A stretch of 56,482 bases of DNA from Desulfobacteraceae bacterium (GCA_011390755.1 JAABRU010000018.1:1-56482), one strand, 5' to 3'; positions 8,331 to 19,031 are shown, counted from the stretch's first letter. Translations and numbers: made by a program. The notes: generated from the letters alone by a model not told the origin.

Positions 8331-11300
8331 TTAATTTATTTTGTTACAGACACTTACACTGTAATTCAGACTCTTCACTGAGGGCAGACCGAGATCGGAA
8401 GAGCACACGTCTGAATCACATATTAACCATAAGGATTCCCGGTTTCCCCCGGAAAGACCACTGTAAACAATACGGAATCCGGCGTGCCGGATCATTTTCC
8501 GGACCGATTCCCCGGAACGCCGGTACAGGGGAATTCCGGCGATTTTCATTTTCAAAACTTCATAGCGCCACATTTTGGAATATTTTTTATCTTCCGGCGG
8601 GATACCCGCACGGAGAATCAGACACCCGTTTTCACCGAGGCAGGCATGGATTTTTTCCAGACTCTCCTGCAAATCTTCATCACTTAGAAAATGGAGCATA
8701 TCCAGCATACACACCATATCCGCTTTTTCCGCTATGTCCGGAATATGCGGTGCGCGGCCGGTGCGGATTTCCCCCCGCTTTCCTGCTGCCCGCGCAGCCA
8801 CACGGGTCCGTTCCGGGTCCGGATCAATGCCGTACACCCTGGCTTTCGGAAAGCGTTCCAGCAACCAGCAGGCCGGAATACCGTATCCGCAGCCAATGTC
8901 TATGACTGTCCGCAGGGAAGGGGAATTTTTCAGAAATGCTTCCAGCTCTGAAAACATAATATCTGTGCGGAGTTTGAAATAGGCAAAAAGCCGGGGATAG
9001 GCTTCGGCATTTTTATACCGGTACATGAGCCGCTCCCCGATGTTTTTCCCTTTATTTTCAACCGGCTTCTCACGGAACAGTCGGCGCATCAGAGGCGGCA
9101 GCAGAACAAATGCCCCGATCAGGGAATAGATAATTCCCAGAAGAGAGGTCAGTCCCGCACTTTGCAGCAGGGAATGTTTTGCAAAACATAAAACCCCGAA
9201 ACCTGCCATGGTGGATGCCGAGGCCATAAAAACAGCCATGCGGATGAGTGCAAAAGCCGGATGCTGTTCATCCCGGTACCGCTGATAGGAACGCACGATA
9301 AAAAGGGAATAGTCAATGCCCATGCCAAAAACAACAATGGACAGCATCAGGCCCGGAATATCCAGAGAACGCCCTGTCAGTTTCATGCTTCCCAGAGTGC
9401 AGATCATGGCAAAACACACAGGCAGCAGTGCCGCAGCCGTCAGTTTCAGATCCAGAAAGAAAAAAAAGAGCAGCAGGCCCACACTGACAGCGATGAGAAG
9501 CAGCATTCTGCTGAAAGTGGAAAAAAGCAGCTTTCCCATACGATGGGAAAAAAGACCCGGATCGAAAATACGGCAAAGGGAACTGTAACGTGTCATGAAT
9601 CTCTCCGCATCATATTCCGGACCGGGGCGCAGGGAAGAAAACTGCCGCCACTGCACCGGATTTCCCGAAGATTTGTCGGCAGCGGCATGACTGATTCCCA
9701 GCAGGGGAAAAAAGGATGCGGGAATTTCCGGGGAACCGGGGGAAATATTTTCTGCGGAAAGACTGCGGTAAAAAGGAGCAAAGGCATCCGCGGTAAACCC
9801 CGTTTTTCCGGCAATATCATCCAGATACATTTTCAGTTCCGCAATACGTTCCGGAGACCAGAATTCCTTCCAGGCCCCCAGATTTTTTTTCTGCCGCATT
9901 TCCCCCGGAAAAATCATGGACGGCAGAAAAGCGGAAGACAGGAATTGGGACTGCATATCTTCTGCCAGCATTTCCAGCACCTGATCACTTTTTTTCTGCA
10001 GGTCTGCCCATGTATTTTCTTCGCACATCAGGTAGCTTTTGCTGAAAATCTGCTGCCCCCACACCTTTGCCAGTAAATCCTGTGCTGCTGCGGTTTCCCG
10101 GGTGACGGTATTCATGGCGGAAAGTTTTACATTGAAATCCGGTTTTGCAAAAAAAGCCATGATGATCACAAAAAACAGGGCGGCCAGCGCTCCTTTTTTT
10201 CCGCTTCCGGATAATTTTTCCACCAGGGTGCGGAGAGGCAGTTTTCTGGGAGAAGCCGGGGGCATATGGGGAAAAATGCGGGGGAAGACTGTATGGACGA
10301 AGAGAAAGGAAAAGGCAATCCCCAGGGCGGTGAACAGACCAAGCTGTTCAAAGATGGGGAAGTCATAAAAACAGAGGGAAGCAAATGCCCCGATGGTGGT
10401 GAGGGTCGCTATCAGTCCCACTGCCCGGATTTCCGCGGCTGCAGCCCTGCCGGAGCTTTCTTCAGGGCGATCCAGAAAAAGAAGATAGGCAATGCCGTGG
10501 TCCACAGTGATGGAAATAATGGCCCCCCCAAACCCCAGGGCCATGACGGATACAGAGCGGTATATCAGGGACATGACAAAAAATGCCGCCGCGGTTCCGG
10601 CCAGGGCAGGAAGAAAAGCAAAAAGTCCCATGAGGGGACGGGGGAAGGCCAAAAGCAGCAACAGGGAAATCCCGGCCGATGCCAGCAGAACAGCCCGGTT
10701 CACATCCTGACGGACAATCATTTCATTGTCCAGTGCGGCCCGGAATGCCCCCACAGGGGTCAGAACAACCCCCGGATATTCTTTTTCCAGTAAACGGGAA
10801 AGAGATTTGAAAAATTTCTGAAGTCTGCGGGCAAATTCCGTATCTGTTCCCGAAGCATTCGGAACAGCCATGATCAGCAGATGTTTTCCATCCGGGGAAA
10901 TCAGTTTCCCTTTGTGAATACGGATATTTTCTGCCGGTGCAAGATCGGTCATGCGGGCCAGCACCCGGTCCTTGAATCCCAGAGGATCTGCGGCAATATA
11001 ATTGGCCTGACCGATACTGTCCGGCAACTGCAGGGACTGAAACAGGTTTTCCATACGCTTTCGGATTTCATTTTTTTCCAGCAGGGGAGCAATATTATCC
11101 TGAAGCTCTTTTTTACTGAAAAGAACCGGAAGATTTTTCAGAATACGGGAAATCAGATCCGGAAAAAGCATCTGCATATCCCTCATCCCCACCCGGCGGA
11201 ACAAACCGCTTTCCGTCAGCAGACTCTCGGCCCGATCCGCACATGCGGACAGCCGGTCCGGATTTTCTTCCGGCCCTTTCAGTTCCAGGTCAATGACAAT

Positions 11301-11480
11301 CTGATCCTGCACCGGATGGTGTCTGAAAATATAGCCTGCATCGGCAATCACAGGATCATGCCGGGGCAGGTAGCGGGTGATGTCCGTGTCTATGACCGTG
11401 AGGCGGAATGCGGCTGCGGCCAGAGCCCCGCTGCATATCAGCACGAAAAAAAAGAGGCGGAAGTGAATCGGGAATTTCAT
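8331..11480 (-). CDS. RND/MMPL-type exporter fused to a class I methyltransferase (3' end artefactual)
   Basis: Residues 1 to about 800 form an MMPL/RND pump: an N-terminal membrane helix, a periplasmic domain, a helix bundle (about 265-410), a second periplasmic domain and a second bundle (about 660-800, with VVFGMGIDYSLFIVRSYQRY). From residue 819 (MYRYKNAEAYPRLFAYFKL) comes a SAM methyltransferase with motif I VIDIGCGYGIP. The ATG of residue 819 (9026) has its own GGGGAG Shine-Dalgarno, so it may also be made separately. Such exporters and methyltransferases occur together in aryl-polyene/flexirubin-type lipid pathways, but no other genes of that kind are here. Codons after the adapter at 8415 are not natural, so the last residues are unknown. 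Confidence 0.85.
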   Translation of the reverse strand: MKFPIHFRLFFFVLICSGALAAAAFRLTVIDTDITRYLPRHDPVIADAGYIFRHHPVQDQIVIDLELKGPEENPDRLSACADRAESLLTESGLFRRVGMRDMQMLFPDLISRILKNLPVLFSKKELQDNIAPLLEKNEIRKRMENLFQSLQLPDSIGQANYIAADPLGFKDRVLARMTDLAPAENIRIHKGKLISPDGKHLLIMAVPNASGTDTEFARRLQKFFKSLSRLLEKEYPGVVLTPVGAFRAALDNEMIVRQDVNRAVLLASAGISLLLLLAFPRPLMGLFAFLPALAGTAAAFFVMSLIYRSVSVMALGFGGAIISITVDHGIAYLLFLDRPEESSGRAAAAEIRAVGLIATLTTIGAFASLCFYDFPIFEQLGLFTALGIAFSFLFVHTVFPRIFPHMPPASPRKLPLRTLVEKLSGSGKKGALAALFFVIIMAFFAKPDFNVKLSAMNTVTRETAAAQDLLAKVWGQQIFSKSYLMCEENTWADLQKKSDQVLEMLAEDMQSQFLSSAFLPSMIFPGEMRQKKNLGAWKEFWSPERIAELKMYLDDIAGKTGFTADAFAPFYRSLSAENISPGSPEIPASFFPLLGISHAAADKSSGNPVQWRQFSSLRPGPEYDAERFMTRYSSLCRIFDPGLFSHRMGKLLFSTFSRMLLLIAVSVGLLLFFFFLDLKLTAAALLPVCFAMICTLGSMKLTGRSLDIPGLMLSIVVFGMGIDYSLFIVRSYQRYRDEQHPAFALIRMAVFMASASTMAGFGVLCFAKHSLLQSAGLTSLLGIIYSLIGAFVLLPPLMRRLFREKPVENKGKNIGERLMYRYKNAEAYPRLFAYFKLRTDIMFSELEAFLKNSPSLRTVIDIGCGYGIPACWLLERFPKARVYGIDPDPERTRVAARAAGKRGEIRTGRAPHIPDIAEKADMVCMLDMLHFLSDEDLQESLEKIHACLGENGCLILRAGIPPEDKKYSKMWRYEVLKMKIAGIPLYRRSGESVRKMIRHAGFRIVYSGLSGGNRESLWLICDSDVCSSDLGLPSVKSLNYSVSVCNKIN
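8392..8415 (+). other. Illumina TruSeq adapter sequence embedded in the assembly
   Basis: The 24 bases starting AGATCGGAAGAGCACACGTC match the standard TruSeq read-1 adapter. On the opposite strand they translate as SDVCSSDL, a well known contaminant peptide, inside the end of the exporter gene. This is not biological sequence and marks a probable false join or read-through artefact. Confidence 0.97.
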
Positions 11481-12060
11481 AGGATATACAGGATGAGAGT
11501 TGAGCTGTTTTTATGCAAACAGAAAATCCGCTATCCGGTCAGAGCACCCCGGACAGCAGCAGAAATATGAACCGTTTTTATAGTGTCAGCAGATCGAAAA
11601 GTTTCCCCCGGATACGGTTTTACGGCTGCCCCATGCAAAAATACAATTTTTGCACTCCTCCGGAAACTTTTCGATCTACTGAGTGTGTAAGATAATTATT
11701 TTGGGCAGGCCGGGTTGAACGCAGTGAACCCCGGCATCCTGAATCTGCCGGGGTTCGTTTTCACCCCGTCCTGCATGAAACCCCAAATCTGTTTTCTTAA
11801 ACACGATGGGTGATATCCTTAAAAAAATGCAGCAAAGGAGTGCCGGACCTAAAAGGCTTCGGCGGCCCCGGTCGGGCCGTCCGGCAGTGCCTGACTGCTG
11901 ACAGCCCGGTCACAGACTTTCGGTCTGCGACTCCTCCGGAAGCGGTACATTCATATTTGGAAATAGCCTTAAGAGCCTATCCGAAAACCTCCGAAACCGA
12001 TTTTTAAACCCGGCAAAAACAGGGGTTCCGAACATCGGGAAACTGGTTTTCGGATAGGGT
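11481..12060. repeat. Gene-free stretch with a long hairpin, family A copy 3 and family C copy 1
   Basis: An inverted repeat at about 11588-11681 pairs CAGCAGATCGAAAAGTTTCC with GGAAACTTTTCGATCTACTG. Repeat A3 follows at 11684-11804 in the opposite orientation to A1/A2. A family C element spans about 11812-11971, starting with AAAAAAATGCAGCAAAGGAGTGCC and ending GGTACATTCATATTTGGAAAT. A last palindrome, CCTATCCGAAAACC...GGTTTTCGGATAGG, lies at 11976-12059. No gene is seen. Confidence 0.8.
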
Positions 12061-12543
12061 CTAAGTCTCGTCTTCAATGTCCAAAGAATCATCATCGGCT
12101 ATTTTGATGGAAGAGTTGGAGCCGATATTGCTGATGTCGCTGTCACCCACAAAATCATCTTCCAGGGCATCTTCTTCCAGCAGATCGTCAATATCGGAAG
12201 ATTCTTCATCCAGATCCGCCAGGGCATCTATTTCATCGCTTTCCACATTGAAAAGCTCACTGTCATCAAAAAGAATTTCCGAAGAAGGAGATGCATCCGG
12301 TCCGCAGACCTCTTTGACGGCTTCAATCATTTTTTCCATATAGGAAGAAGGGGGATACATATTTTTGGTGCGCAGCAGGGACATAAGGGCCTCATTCCCT
12401 TCTGCCATCGCGGCTTCCACCGCGGCTCTGTCATAACGCTGCTCGCAGAGCAGAGACAGCATATCTTTATCCAGTTCGGCAAATTCCCGGAGAAGCAGTG
12501 TGTTCTCCTCCTCATCTATCACAATGGTGTACTTCTGTTTCAT
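12061..12543 (-). CDS. Acidic hypothetical protein
   Basis: 160 residues from the ATG at 12543, preceded by AGAGGAG at good spacing. The N-terminal two thirds look helical (LLREFAELDKDMLSLLCEQRYDRA, EALMSLLRTKNMYPP). The C-terminal 70 residues are an extremely acidic, low-complexity tail rich in Asp, Glu and Ser (ALADLDEESSDIDDLLEEDA). I do not recognise the family. The stop codon overlaps a palindromic repeat. It stands alone. Confidence 0.65.
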   Translation of the reverse strand: MKQKYTIVIDEEENTLLLREFAELDKDMLSLLCEQRYDRAAVEAAMAEGNEALMSLLRTKNMYPPSSYMEKMIEAVKEVCGPDASPSSEILFDDSELFNVESDEIDALADLDEESSDIDDLLEEDALEDDFVGDSDISNIGSNSSIKIADDDSLDIEDET

Positions 12544-12722
12544 CGGTTCTCCTCTTATACCAATTCCCACTTAATAATCTGCCATCGGATTTTCGGTAAA
12601 TGGGCGTTTTCCGTGTTTTTGCGTGGCGGTTTATTGATTGGGACTGGTATTACATTATTAATAATGGGGCAAATATCCTGATTTCCCTCAGGGGCATATT
12701 CCATAGACCCCGGATTTCCCCA

Positions 12723-12949
<227 letters not shown>

Positions 12950-12955
<6 letters not shown>

Positions 12956-15025
12956 GTTGACATTCATACTGTCATAGGAACGGAAAATCAGTTTTTCTTT
13001 TTCACATCGCTTATCCGGCAGGGGAAAAACCGGGGAACCCTGTATCTGATTCGCGGCTTCTTCTTTCGCGGGGAGTGCATCCAGCCCCTCACCGATCTGT
13101 TTTCCGGACAGGGTGTCAAAGAGCAGGGCTGTTTTACCGTCTGATACCGCGGCAAGGGGAATCTGAAAAGTATCCAGCAGACGGGCCGCGGACAGCACCT
13201 CCCTTTCTCTGGAGCCCAGGGAACCGGCTGCACATTTGATAACCATAAACCGCCGTCCCCCGATGCGCAGCACCAAATCCAGTTTGGAACAGTATGTTTC
13301 CCCGGAAATCCGGAATTCAATAGGCACATCCACTTCAATATCCTCTTTGGCAAACCCTTTTTTTTCTATGAGCAGTCGCTCCACTGCCTGACGGTTGGCC
13401 TCGGAACCGGCATCGGGAATTTCCTTTCCGGTGATAAAGTCTGTAAGCATGTCCTGCTTCTCCTTATGCTCTGCCAGTTTGTTTTCGGTCAGGGAACTGC
13501 CGGTCATCAGTTCCGGTTTTTCAATCCCCATGAGTTCCAGCAGGGTGGGGGCAATATCAGCAAGAATGCCTTCCCGCAGCCGGGTATGTTTCCGCTGCTT
13601 ATCTGCCAGAATGAATCGCACCGGATTCAGGGTGTGGGCCGTATGGGGGTTTCCCTTATCATCCAGCATTTTTTCCGCATTGCCGTGATCCGCTGTGATG
13701 CAGACAGCACCGTCTCCGGTCAGGACTTCCGTGACAATTTTTCCCACACACCTGTCCACGGTTTCACAGGCTTTTACTGCCGCCTCCATGATACCCGTAT
13801 GGCCGACCATATCCATATTGGCAAAATTGAGAACAATCAGCCGGTAATCCCCGCTGTGAATGCGGCGGAGAACTTCTTCCGTAACTTCCAAAGCACTCAT
13901 TTCCGGTTTGTGATCATAGGTCGGCACATCCCGCGGGGAGGGAATCAGGCAGCGGTCTTCCAGGGGAAACGGTTTTTCTTCGCCCCCGTTGAAAAAATAG
14001 GTGACATGTGCGTATTTTTCTGTTTCCGCAATGCGGAGCTGCCGCAGCCCTTTGCGGCTGACCGTTTCTCCCAGAATATCTTCCAGATGCACCGGGGCAA
14101 AAGCGGCAGGCAGTGCAAAATGTTCATCATAGCGGGTCATGGTGACATATTCGCAGGTTTGCGGGAAGGATTCTCTGGGAAAAAAGTCAAAGTCGGCATC
14201 TGTAAAAGCCTGCGTAATTTCCCGTGCCCGGTCTGCGCGAAAATTGAAAAAAATCAAGCCGTCCCGGTCCCGGACTGTCCCCAGAGGCTTTCCGTCCTGT
14301 TTCTGCAGTACAGCAGGTTTGACAAATTCATCTGTTTCTCCCCGATCATAGGCATGCTGCACGGCCTGCACCGGATCCCTTTCTGCAATGCCTTCCCCGG
14401 CAGTGTAAAGACGGTATGCTTTTTCAATGCGGTCCCAGCGTTTGTCCCTGTCCATTGCATAAAATCTGCCGCAGACAGAGGCAATGCTGCCGAAATTATG
14501 TTTCTGCATATGATCCCGCAGCTGCTGCACATAACGGATACCGTCGGTGGGAACCGTATCTCTGCCGTCCAGAATTGCGTGTACATACACCTTTTCCACT
14601 CCCTGCTGCCGGGCCATATCCAGCAGGGCCAGCAGATGATTTAACTGACTGTGTACGCCGCCGTCGGAAACCAGACCCATAAGATGCAGGGCGGAGCAGT
14701 TGTTTTTCACCTTTTCCATAACCGAAATCAGTGTTTCATTGCGGAAAAGACTGCCGTCCCGGACAGCCATGTCAATACGCATCAGATCCTGGTAAACAAT
14801 CCGCCCCGCGCCGATATTGAGATGCCCCACTTCGGAATTGCCCATAATTCCTTCGGGCAGTCCCACTGCCCCGCCGGAGCATCGGAGCCGGGTATGGGGA
14901 TATTCTTCCCACAGTCTGTCCAGACAGGGGGTGCGGGCGGCCAGCACCGCATTTCCTTCGGGAACCGGACTGATGCCCCATCCGTCCAGTATCATCAGCA
15001 TACAGAGTCTTTCCGCTTTATGCAT
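12950..15025 (-). CDS. gpmI: Phosphoglycerate mutase (cofactor-independent) fused to an HsdR-N-like domain
   Basis: 691 residues. Residues 1 to about 515 are BPG-independent phosphoglycerate mutase, interconverting 3- and 2-phosphoglycerate in glycolysis. It has the metal site DGWG, catalytic Ser in GNSEVGHLNIGAGR, CGRFYAMDRDKRWDR, and ADHGNAE followed by HTAHT. From residue 526 there is a 166-residue domain of the type I restriction HsdR N-terminal kind (DIEVDVPIEF, KLDLVLRIGGRRFMVIKC), which in related bacteria is often a separate gene after gpmI. The internal ATG at 13450 keeps a strong AAGGAG Shine-Dalgarno. The start at 15025 overlaps the rsfS stop, indicating an rsfS-gpmI operon. Confidence 0.92.
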
Positions 15026-15467
15026 CATCATCTTCCTCATCTTCCGGTTCTGTATCTTCATGGGTAAAATTATCGGCAGGCACCTCTGTTTCCGGCATGG
15101 AAGGCGTTTTGAGCCGCCGGGCATCGGACCAGAGACCTTCCAGGTTATAAAAACTGCGGATGGGATCATAAAAAACATGAATAATGATATGCCCGTAATC
15201 CATCAGAACCCAGTGCCCCTCTTTCATGCCTTCCACGCTCAGGGGACGGATTTTTTTATCTTTCAGATCCTTTTCAATATACTCTGCAATGGCACTGACC
15301 TGCCGGTTGGAACGGCCGCTGCAGATAATAAAAATATCGGCCACGGAGGTCAGCCCCCGCAGGTCCAGCACCACAGGTACGGAGGCTTTTCTGCCCACTG
15401 CGGCTTTTACATAAATATCAACATCGTCAATTAAATCCATATCCGAAGATCGGTTCGTATCCCTCAT
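15018..15467 (-). CDS. rsfS: Ribosomal silencing factor RsfS
   Basis: 149 residues; the family is usually 105-130, and the excess is an acidic C-terminal tail (EDTEPEDEEDDDA). Family signatures are present: VVLDLRGLTSVADIFIICSGRSNRQVSAIAEYIE, EGMKEGHWVLMDYGHIIIHVF and FYNLEGLWSDA. It binds uL14 on the 50S subunit and blocks subunit joining in starvation (family knowledge). The AAGGAAA Shine-Dalgarno supports the start. It overlaps gpmI by 8 bp. Confidence 0.95.
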   Translation of the reverse strand: MRDTNRSSDMDLIDDVDIYVKAAVGRKASVPVVLDLRGLTSVADIFIICSGRSNRQVSAIAEYIEKDLKDKKIRPLSVEGMKEGHWVLMDYGHIIIHVFYDPIRSFYNLEGLWSDARRLKTPSMPETEVPADNFTHEDTEPEDEEDDDA

Positions 15468-15499
15468 GAATGCTATATTTCCTTTTTACTTTCCTTTTT

Positions 15500-15904
15500 T
15501 TGATGATTCTGTAAAAAGTCCGAAATCCCCTTACCCCTGAAAGCCGGAACCGGAAACCTTTTGAAAATACCGGAGCCGGGCAAAACAGCAAATTGAGCAT
15601 CAGACTTTTTACGAATGTTAAAATCTGTTTAGCCTGCATTATTCATAAATTTTACATAGAACACGGTATCTCATTGATAAATAAATGGATTCATAAAAAT
15701 AGCAAAAAACTCTGTTTTTTGACGCTTTCTGAATTTACAGCAAAAACTGTGTTTATGAATAATTCAGGTTAGGTGATTTCCTGAAAAAAATGTACCAAAG
15801 GAGTGCCAAACGGAAAGTTTGGCTGCGTCTGACGACGGACATTCCGCCACAAACCTTCCGTATGTGGCTCTTTCGGGATGGTACATTCATATTTGGAAAT
15901 CGCC
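15500..15904. repeat. Repeat family B copy 2 and family C copy 2
   Basis: Family B spans 15500-15619 (TTGATGATTCTGTAAAAAGTC to CAGACTTTTTACGAATG). A family C element spans about 15772-15907, opening GGTGATTTCCTGAAAAAAATG and closing GGTACATTCATATTTGGAAATCGCC. The closing TTA supplies the stop codon of darP. Between them is an AT-rich segment with no gene. Confidence 0.75.
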
Positions 15905-16432
15905 TTATTCCTTCTGCAGTTCCAACAGATAACGGTACAACAGACGGGAAGAACGGGGCGGGGCCTCCTGTTCCTTTTCTTTCCGGGCATTTCTTGCCAG
16001 CTGCCGGAGCCGCTGCCGGTCCGCATGGGGAAAATGATGCAGCATTTTTTCCAGCAGACTTTCATAAGTCCGGTCTTTTCCCTTATCCTCCCAATGAATG
16101 ATTTCATCCCGCCATTTTTCCGCTTTTTTGGCCTGCAGGATATTCCGCTGCCGTTCCCGGTCAAATCCGCCCAGGGCTTCCCGAATCGGTGCAGGGTCTG
16201 TCTCCCGCATCAGTTTGCCGATGAGCTGCATCTGCCGTCGCCTGGCCCCGTGTTTTGTGACTGTTGCTGCAAAAGCGATGGCTTCCCGCAGTTCTGCGGG
16301 CATTGGCACCGCAGCCTGCTGTTCCGGCGACAGTGCCAGCAGTGCCTCTCCCAGTTCCTGCAGGGAATGCATCTCCCTTTTCATTTGGGATTTGCTTTTT
16401 TTTTCTTCCCTGTCTTTCTTCACTTTCGGCAT
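15905..16432 (-). CDS. darP: DarP/YjgA ribosome biogenesis factor (DUF615)
   Basis: 175 residues from the ATG at 16432 (MPKVKKDREEKKSKSQMKRE). The opening basic region, LQELGEALLALSPEQ, AAVPMPAELREAIAFA and KHGARRRQMQLIGKLMR are typical of the YjgA/DarP family, which assists late 50S assembly. The C-terminal half is helical and charged. It follows the universal stress gene by 22 bp on the same strand. Its stop codon lies inside the end of repeat family C. Confidence 0.88.
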   Translation of the reverse strand: MPKVKKDREEKKSKSQMKREMHSLQELGEALLALSPEQQAAVPMPAELREAIAFAATVTKHGARRRQMQLIGKLMRETDPAPIREALGGFDRERQRNILQAKKAEKWRDEIIHWEDKGKDRTYESLLEKMLHHFPHADRQRLRQLARNARKEKEQEAPPRSSRLLYRYLLELQKE

Positions 16433-16454
16433 TGAAAAATTATCCTGCACCTTA

Positions 16455-17384
16455 TCAGGGAACCAGCCATACCGCACAGTCCGATATTTTGTCTATCACA
16501 TACGCGGAAACACTGCCCATAAAAAAAGCACTGTCCTGCCCCCTTCTGCCGATAACAACTGTGCCGTATCCTTCTTTCCGGGCTTCCTCCACAATGGCCC
16601 TGCCGATATTCTGCCGTTTTTCTTCTTTGATCCGGATATGTTCCCGGGATATTCCGGCATCTGAAAAGCGTTTAAAGGCATGTACAAAAAATTTTTCAAT
16701 ACATTTCTTATCCCCCTGGGAAATAATATACTGCATGTCATCGTCACTTTCATCAAAATCAATGGGGCAGTACTGCCGGAACATGGGCACAACATGAAAA
16801 AGGGTAATGCGGATATCCGGATTTTCTCCGATGATAAAACTGAGATGATCCACCGCGCGCAGCGCGCTCTCGGAACCGTCAACCGCCACAAGAATTTTTT
16901 CCGATGAGACAACATTGCCGTCCACAATCCATAAAGGAATTACTCTGGAATGTTCTACCAGTTTTTTGGTCACACTGCCCATAAAAATTTCCTGCATCCG
17001 GGTCAGGCCCCGGGAACCTGCAAGAACAGCATCAAAGCGTTTTTCCTGGGCATAGTCAATAATATCTTTGGCAAGCCCTATTTTTCTGGCAACAGTTTTC
17101 AGTTCAATGCATTTTTCATCCATCCCTTTTTCACACATCATTTCTTTACATTTTTCCAGCATGGTCAGGGAGGCATCCGCATTTTTCTTTTTCATTTTCA
17201 GCAGTGCTGTCTGCGCTTTGAAGCTGCTTTTGGCTTCATCTGTCAGAAACTGGGAAATCGCAGGCTGAATATGAAAAAGTGTATAGGAGATATTTTTCAG
17301 ACTTGCTGCCAGCTCACCTGCATAAGAAACAGCCTGGCGGGAATTCCGGGAATCGTCAATGGCAAGTAATATTTTTTTTTCCAT
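16455..17384 (-). CDS. Tandem universal stress protein
   Basis: 309 residues made of two UspA domains (about 1-145 and 150-309). Each opens with the strand-Asp pattern (KILLAIDDSRNSRQAVSYA and KILVAVDGSESALRAVDHL). The second ends with the nucleotide-binding signature VVIGRRGQDSAFFMGSVS, and the first has LAGSRGLTRMQEIFMGSV. The ATG at 17384 is chosen over a TTG 9 bases upstream; AAGGATT precedes it. It is cytoplasmic and probably ATP-binding. It is likely co-transcribed with darP. Confidence 0.92.
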   Translation of the reverse strand: MEKKILLAIDDSRNSRQAVSYAGELAASLKNISYTLFHIQPAISQFLTDEAKSSFKAQTALLKMKKKNADASLTMLEKCKEMMCEKGMDEKCIELKTVARKIGLAKDIIDYAQEKRFDAVLAGSRGLTRMQEIFMGSVTKKLVEHSRVIPLWIVDGNVVSSEKILVAVDGSESALRAVDHLSFIIGENPDIRITLFHVVPMFRQYCPIDFDESDDDMQYIISQGDKKCIEKFFVHAFKRFSDAGISREHIRIKEEKRQNIGRAIVEEARKEGYGTVVIGRRGQDSAFFMGSVSAYVIDKISDCAVWLVP

Positions 17385-17399
17385 ATAATCCAATCCTTT

Positions 17400-17925
17400 T
17401 TTTGATGAACCCGTAAAAACAATGGTTCGGTAATTTTTTCCGACTTGCAGGGCAATGTCATTGACTTAAGACTCCCCTCCCTGAGGGAGGGGGAGGGTGA
17501 AAAGGGGCTTTAATTACAGTCCCCTGCTGCCCCCTCCCCTGCCCCCTCCCACCGGGGGAGGGGAATATTCTGCTTACGTCAATGACATTGACTTGCAGGG
17601 CATAAAACTGTAACTTTTTGAAATCATTTAATACGTATATTCCGTATTTATTTCATAAGCTGCTGAAATTATTCATACTGATTTTTTTTTACCGAACTGT
17701 TGAAAAAGTCCCCACTTCAGTTATTCCGGGAAAGCAGAAATCCGGTAATTTCAGAAATGAAAAAGCCCCCCTGCATCAGCAGCATTGCCCGCCGTTTTTT
17801 TTGCTTAGGCGATTTCCAAATATGAATATACCGCTTCCGGAGGAGTCACAGACGGAAATCCGGTATTTCAACCCCTTACTTCCGCCGGGTGTAAAAATCT
17901 GTTTCGGAGGTTTTCGGACAGGTTC
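17400..17925. repeat. Repeat stretch: inverted GACATTGACTT element and family C half copy
   Basis: A family B-like terminus (TTGATGAACCCGTAAAAA) opens the region. At 17453-17596 an inverted repeat has ends AATGTCATTGACTTAAGACTCCCCTCC and GGGGAGGGGAATATTCTGCTTACGTCAATGACATT around C- and G-rich runs. A family C terminus (GGCGATTTCCAAATATGAATA) is at about 17810, and a GGTTTTCGGACAGG end near 17910. No gene was found. Confidence 0.7.
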
Positions 17926-18159
17926 TTAATAGTCAAAGGGTGCCACCCATATAATATGGGATTTGTTGATAATAAAACAGTCAATCCCTCCCTGGGCCGA
18001 AACATCGTAGAGAACCAGAAAAGGACTTTTGCCCTTCATAAACAGATCACTCAGGCGGTCAATGGGAATATTTTCGCTGTTCAGATTCACCTTACCCCGG
18101 AAGGTGGAACCGTCAGTGGTTTTCACTTTTACCATTTGAGATCTGATTTCAACTTTCAT
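17926..18159 (-). CDS. DUF6812 family small protein
   Basis: 77 residues: KVEIRSQMVKVKTTDGSTFRGKVNLN, then RLSDLFMKGKSPFLVLYDV and INKSHIIWVAP. The pattern fits small beta-rich DUF6812-type proteins frequent in sulfate reducers, with an Sm-like or PilZ-like barrel plausible from the strand spacing (inference). AAAGGAT precedes the ATG. Function is unknown and there is no operon partner. Confidence 0.7.
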   Translation of the reverse strand: MKVEIRSQMVKVKTTDGSTFRGKVNLNSENIPIDRLSDLFMKGKSPFLVLYDVSAQGGIDCFIINKSHIIWVAPFDY

Positions 18160-19031
18160 ACAAATATCCTTTCCTTTTTTTATGCCTCAGGAGACTGCCG
18201 GGAGATCGAAATATGTAAACGTTCAGAAGTTTTCCGGCATAAAAGAGCAGGTCGGGGTGAAGGCAGTGAACCCCGGCATCCTGAATCTGCCGGGGTCCGT
18301 TTTTCACCCCACCTGCATGAAACCCCAAATCTGTTTTCTTAAACACCTATTGCATTGTTTCACTTAAAACTGTGTATGTATTTTATATGAAAGTCTTTCC
18401 GTAGAGACGCACGGTGTGCGTCTCTCTGCGGTGTGCGTCTTCTGCAGAGACGCACACCGTGCGTCTCTACGGTATGGCACTTTCATGTTTCGTTGTGAGT
18501 CATGACTCATGGACGTTTATATGAAAATGTCTGCGAAAAACCGGCCTCGGCCTTCATTTTCGCACTCCGCGCAGCTTTCATGTTTCGTTGTGTGTCAGGG
18601 CTCATGGCCGTTTATATGAAAAAAACGGAATGTCGGCCTGCGTTTCGCTAACCCGGCCTACAATTTTAAGTGAAATGCTGCGCTATATACTAATCCGATT
18701 CAGGTTTTTCCCGGCACATTTTTTGCTGTCCGGAATGTGAAAAAATGACCGTTTCGGACAGAAAAACTGCTGAAACAGATCAGAAAAATACTGTTTCCAA
18801 AACATTGCAATTTTTGTGCCGGGAAAAACCAAAATTGGAATATTATATGATGAACGGCTCTTATTATCCCGCCTCTTTTGAGAAAATATTCTTATGTATA
18901 TAAATTCAGGTATATTATAGACATATTCAGGGGATGCTGTCCAGAAATAATATTCTGAATGAATAAAAGAAAGGCTGTTTCATGGGACAAAAGGCATATT
19001 CAGAAAAAAAATCAGCCGGATATCCGCTGTA
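18160..19031. repeat. Gene-free stretch with family A copy 4 and family F copy 1
   Basis: A truncated family A copy lies at about 18246-18346. Family F follows at 18355-18676, with ends GTTTCACTTAAAACTGTG and CTACAATTTTAAGTGAAA. Nested inside it is a 70-bp palindrome made of GTAGAGACGCACGGTGTGCG units (18401-18471). The rest, to 19031, is AT-rich with no gene. Confidence 0.8.

Noticed and set aside
9261..10076. Long plus-strand ORF opposite the RND exporter
   Set aside because: Composition and lack of motifs mark it as an antisense shadow of the real gene; the same holds for the ORFs opposite gpmI, brxC and feoB.
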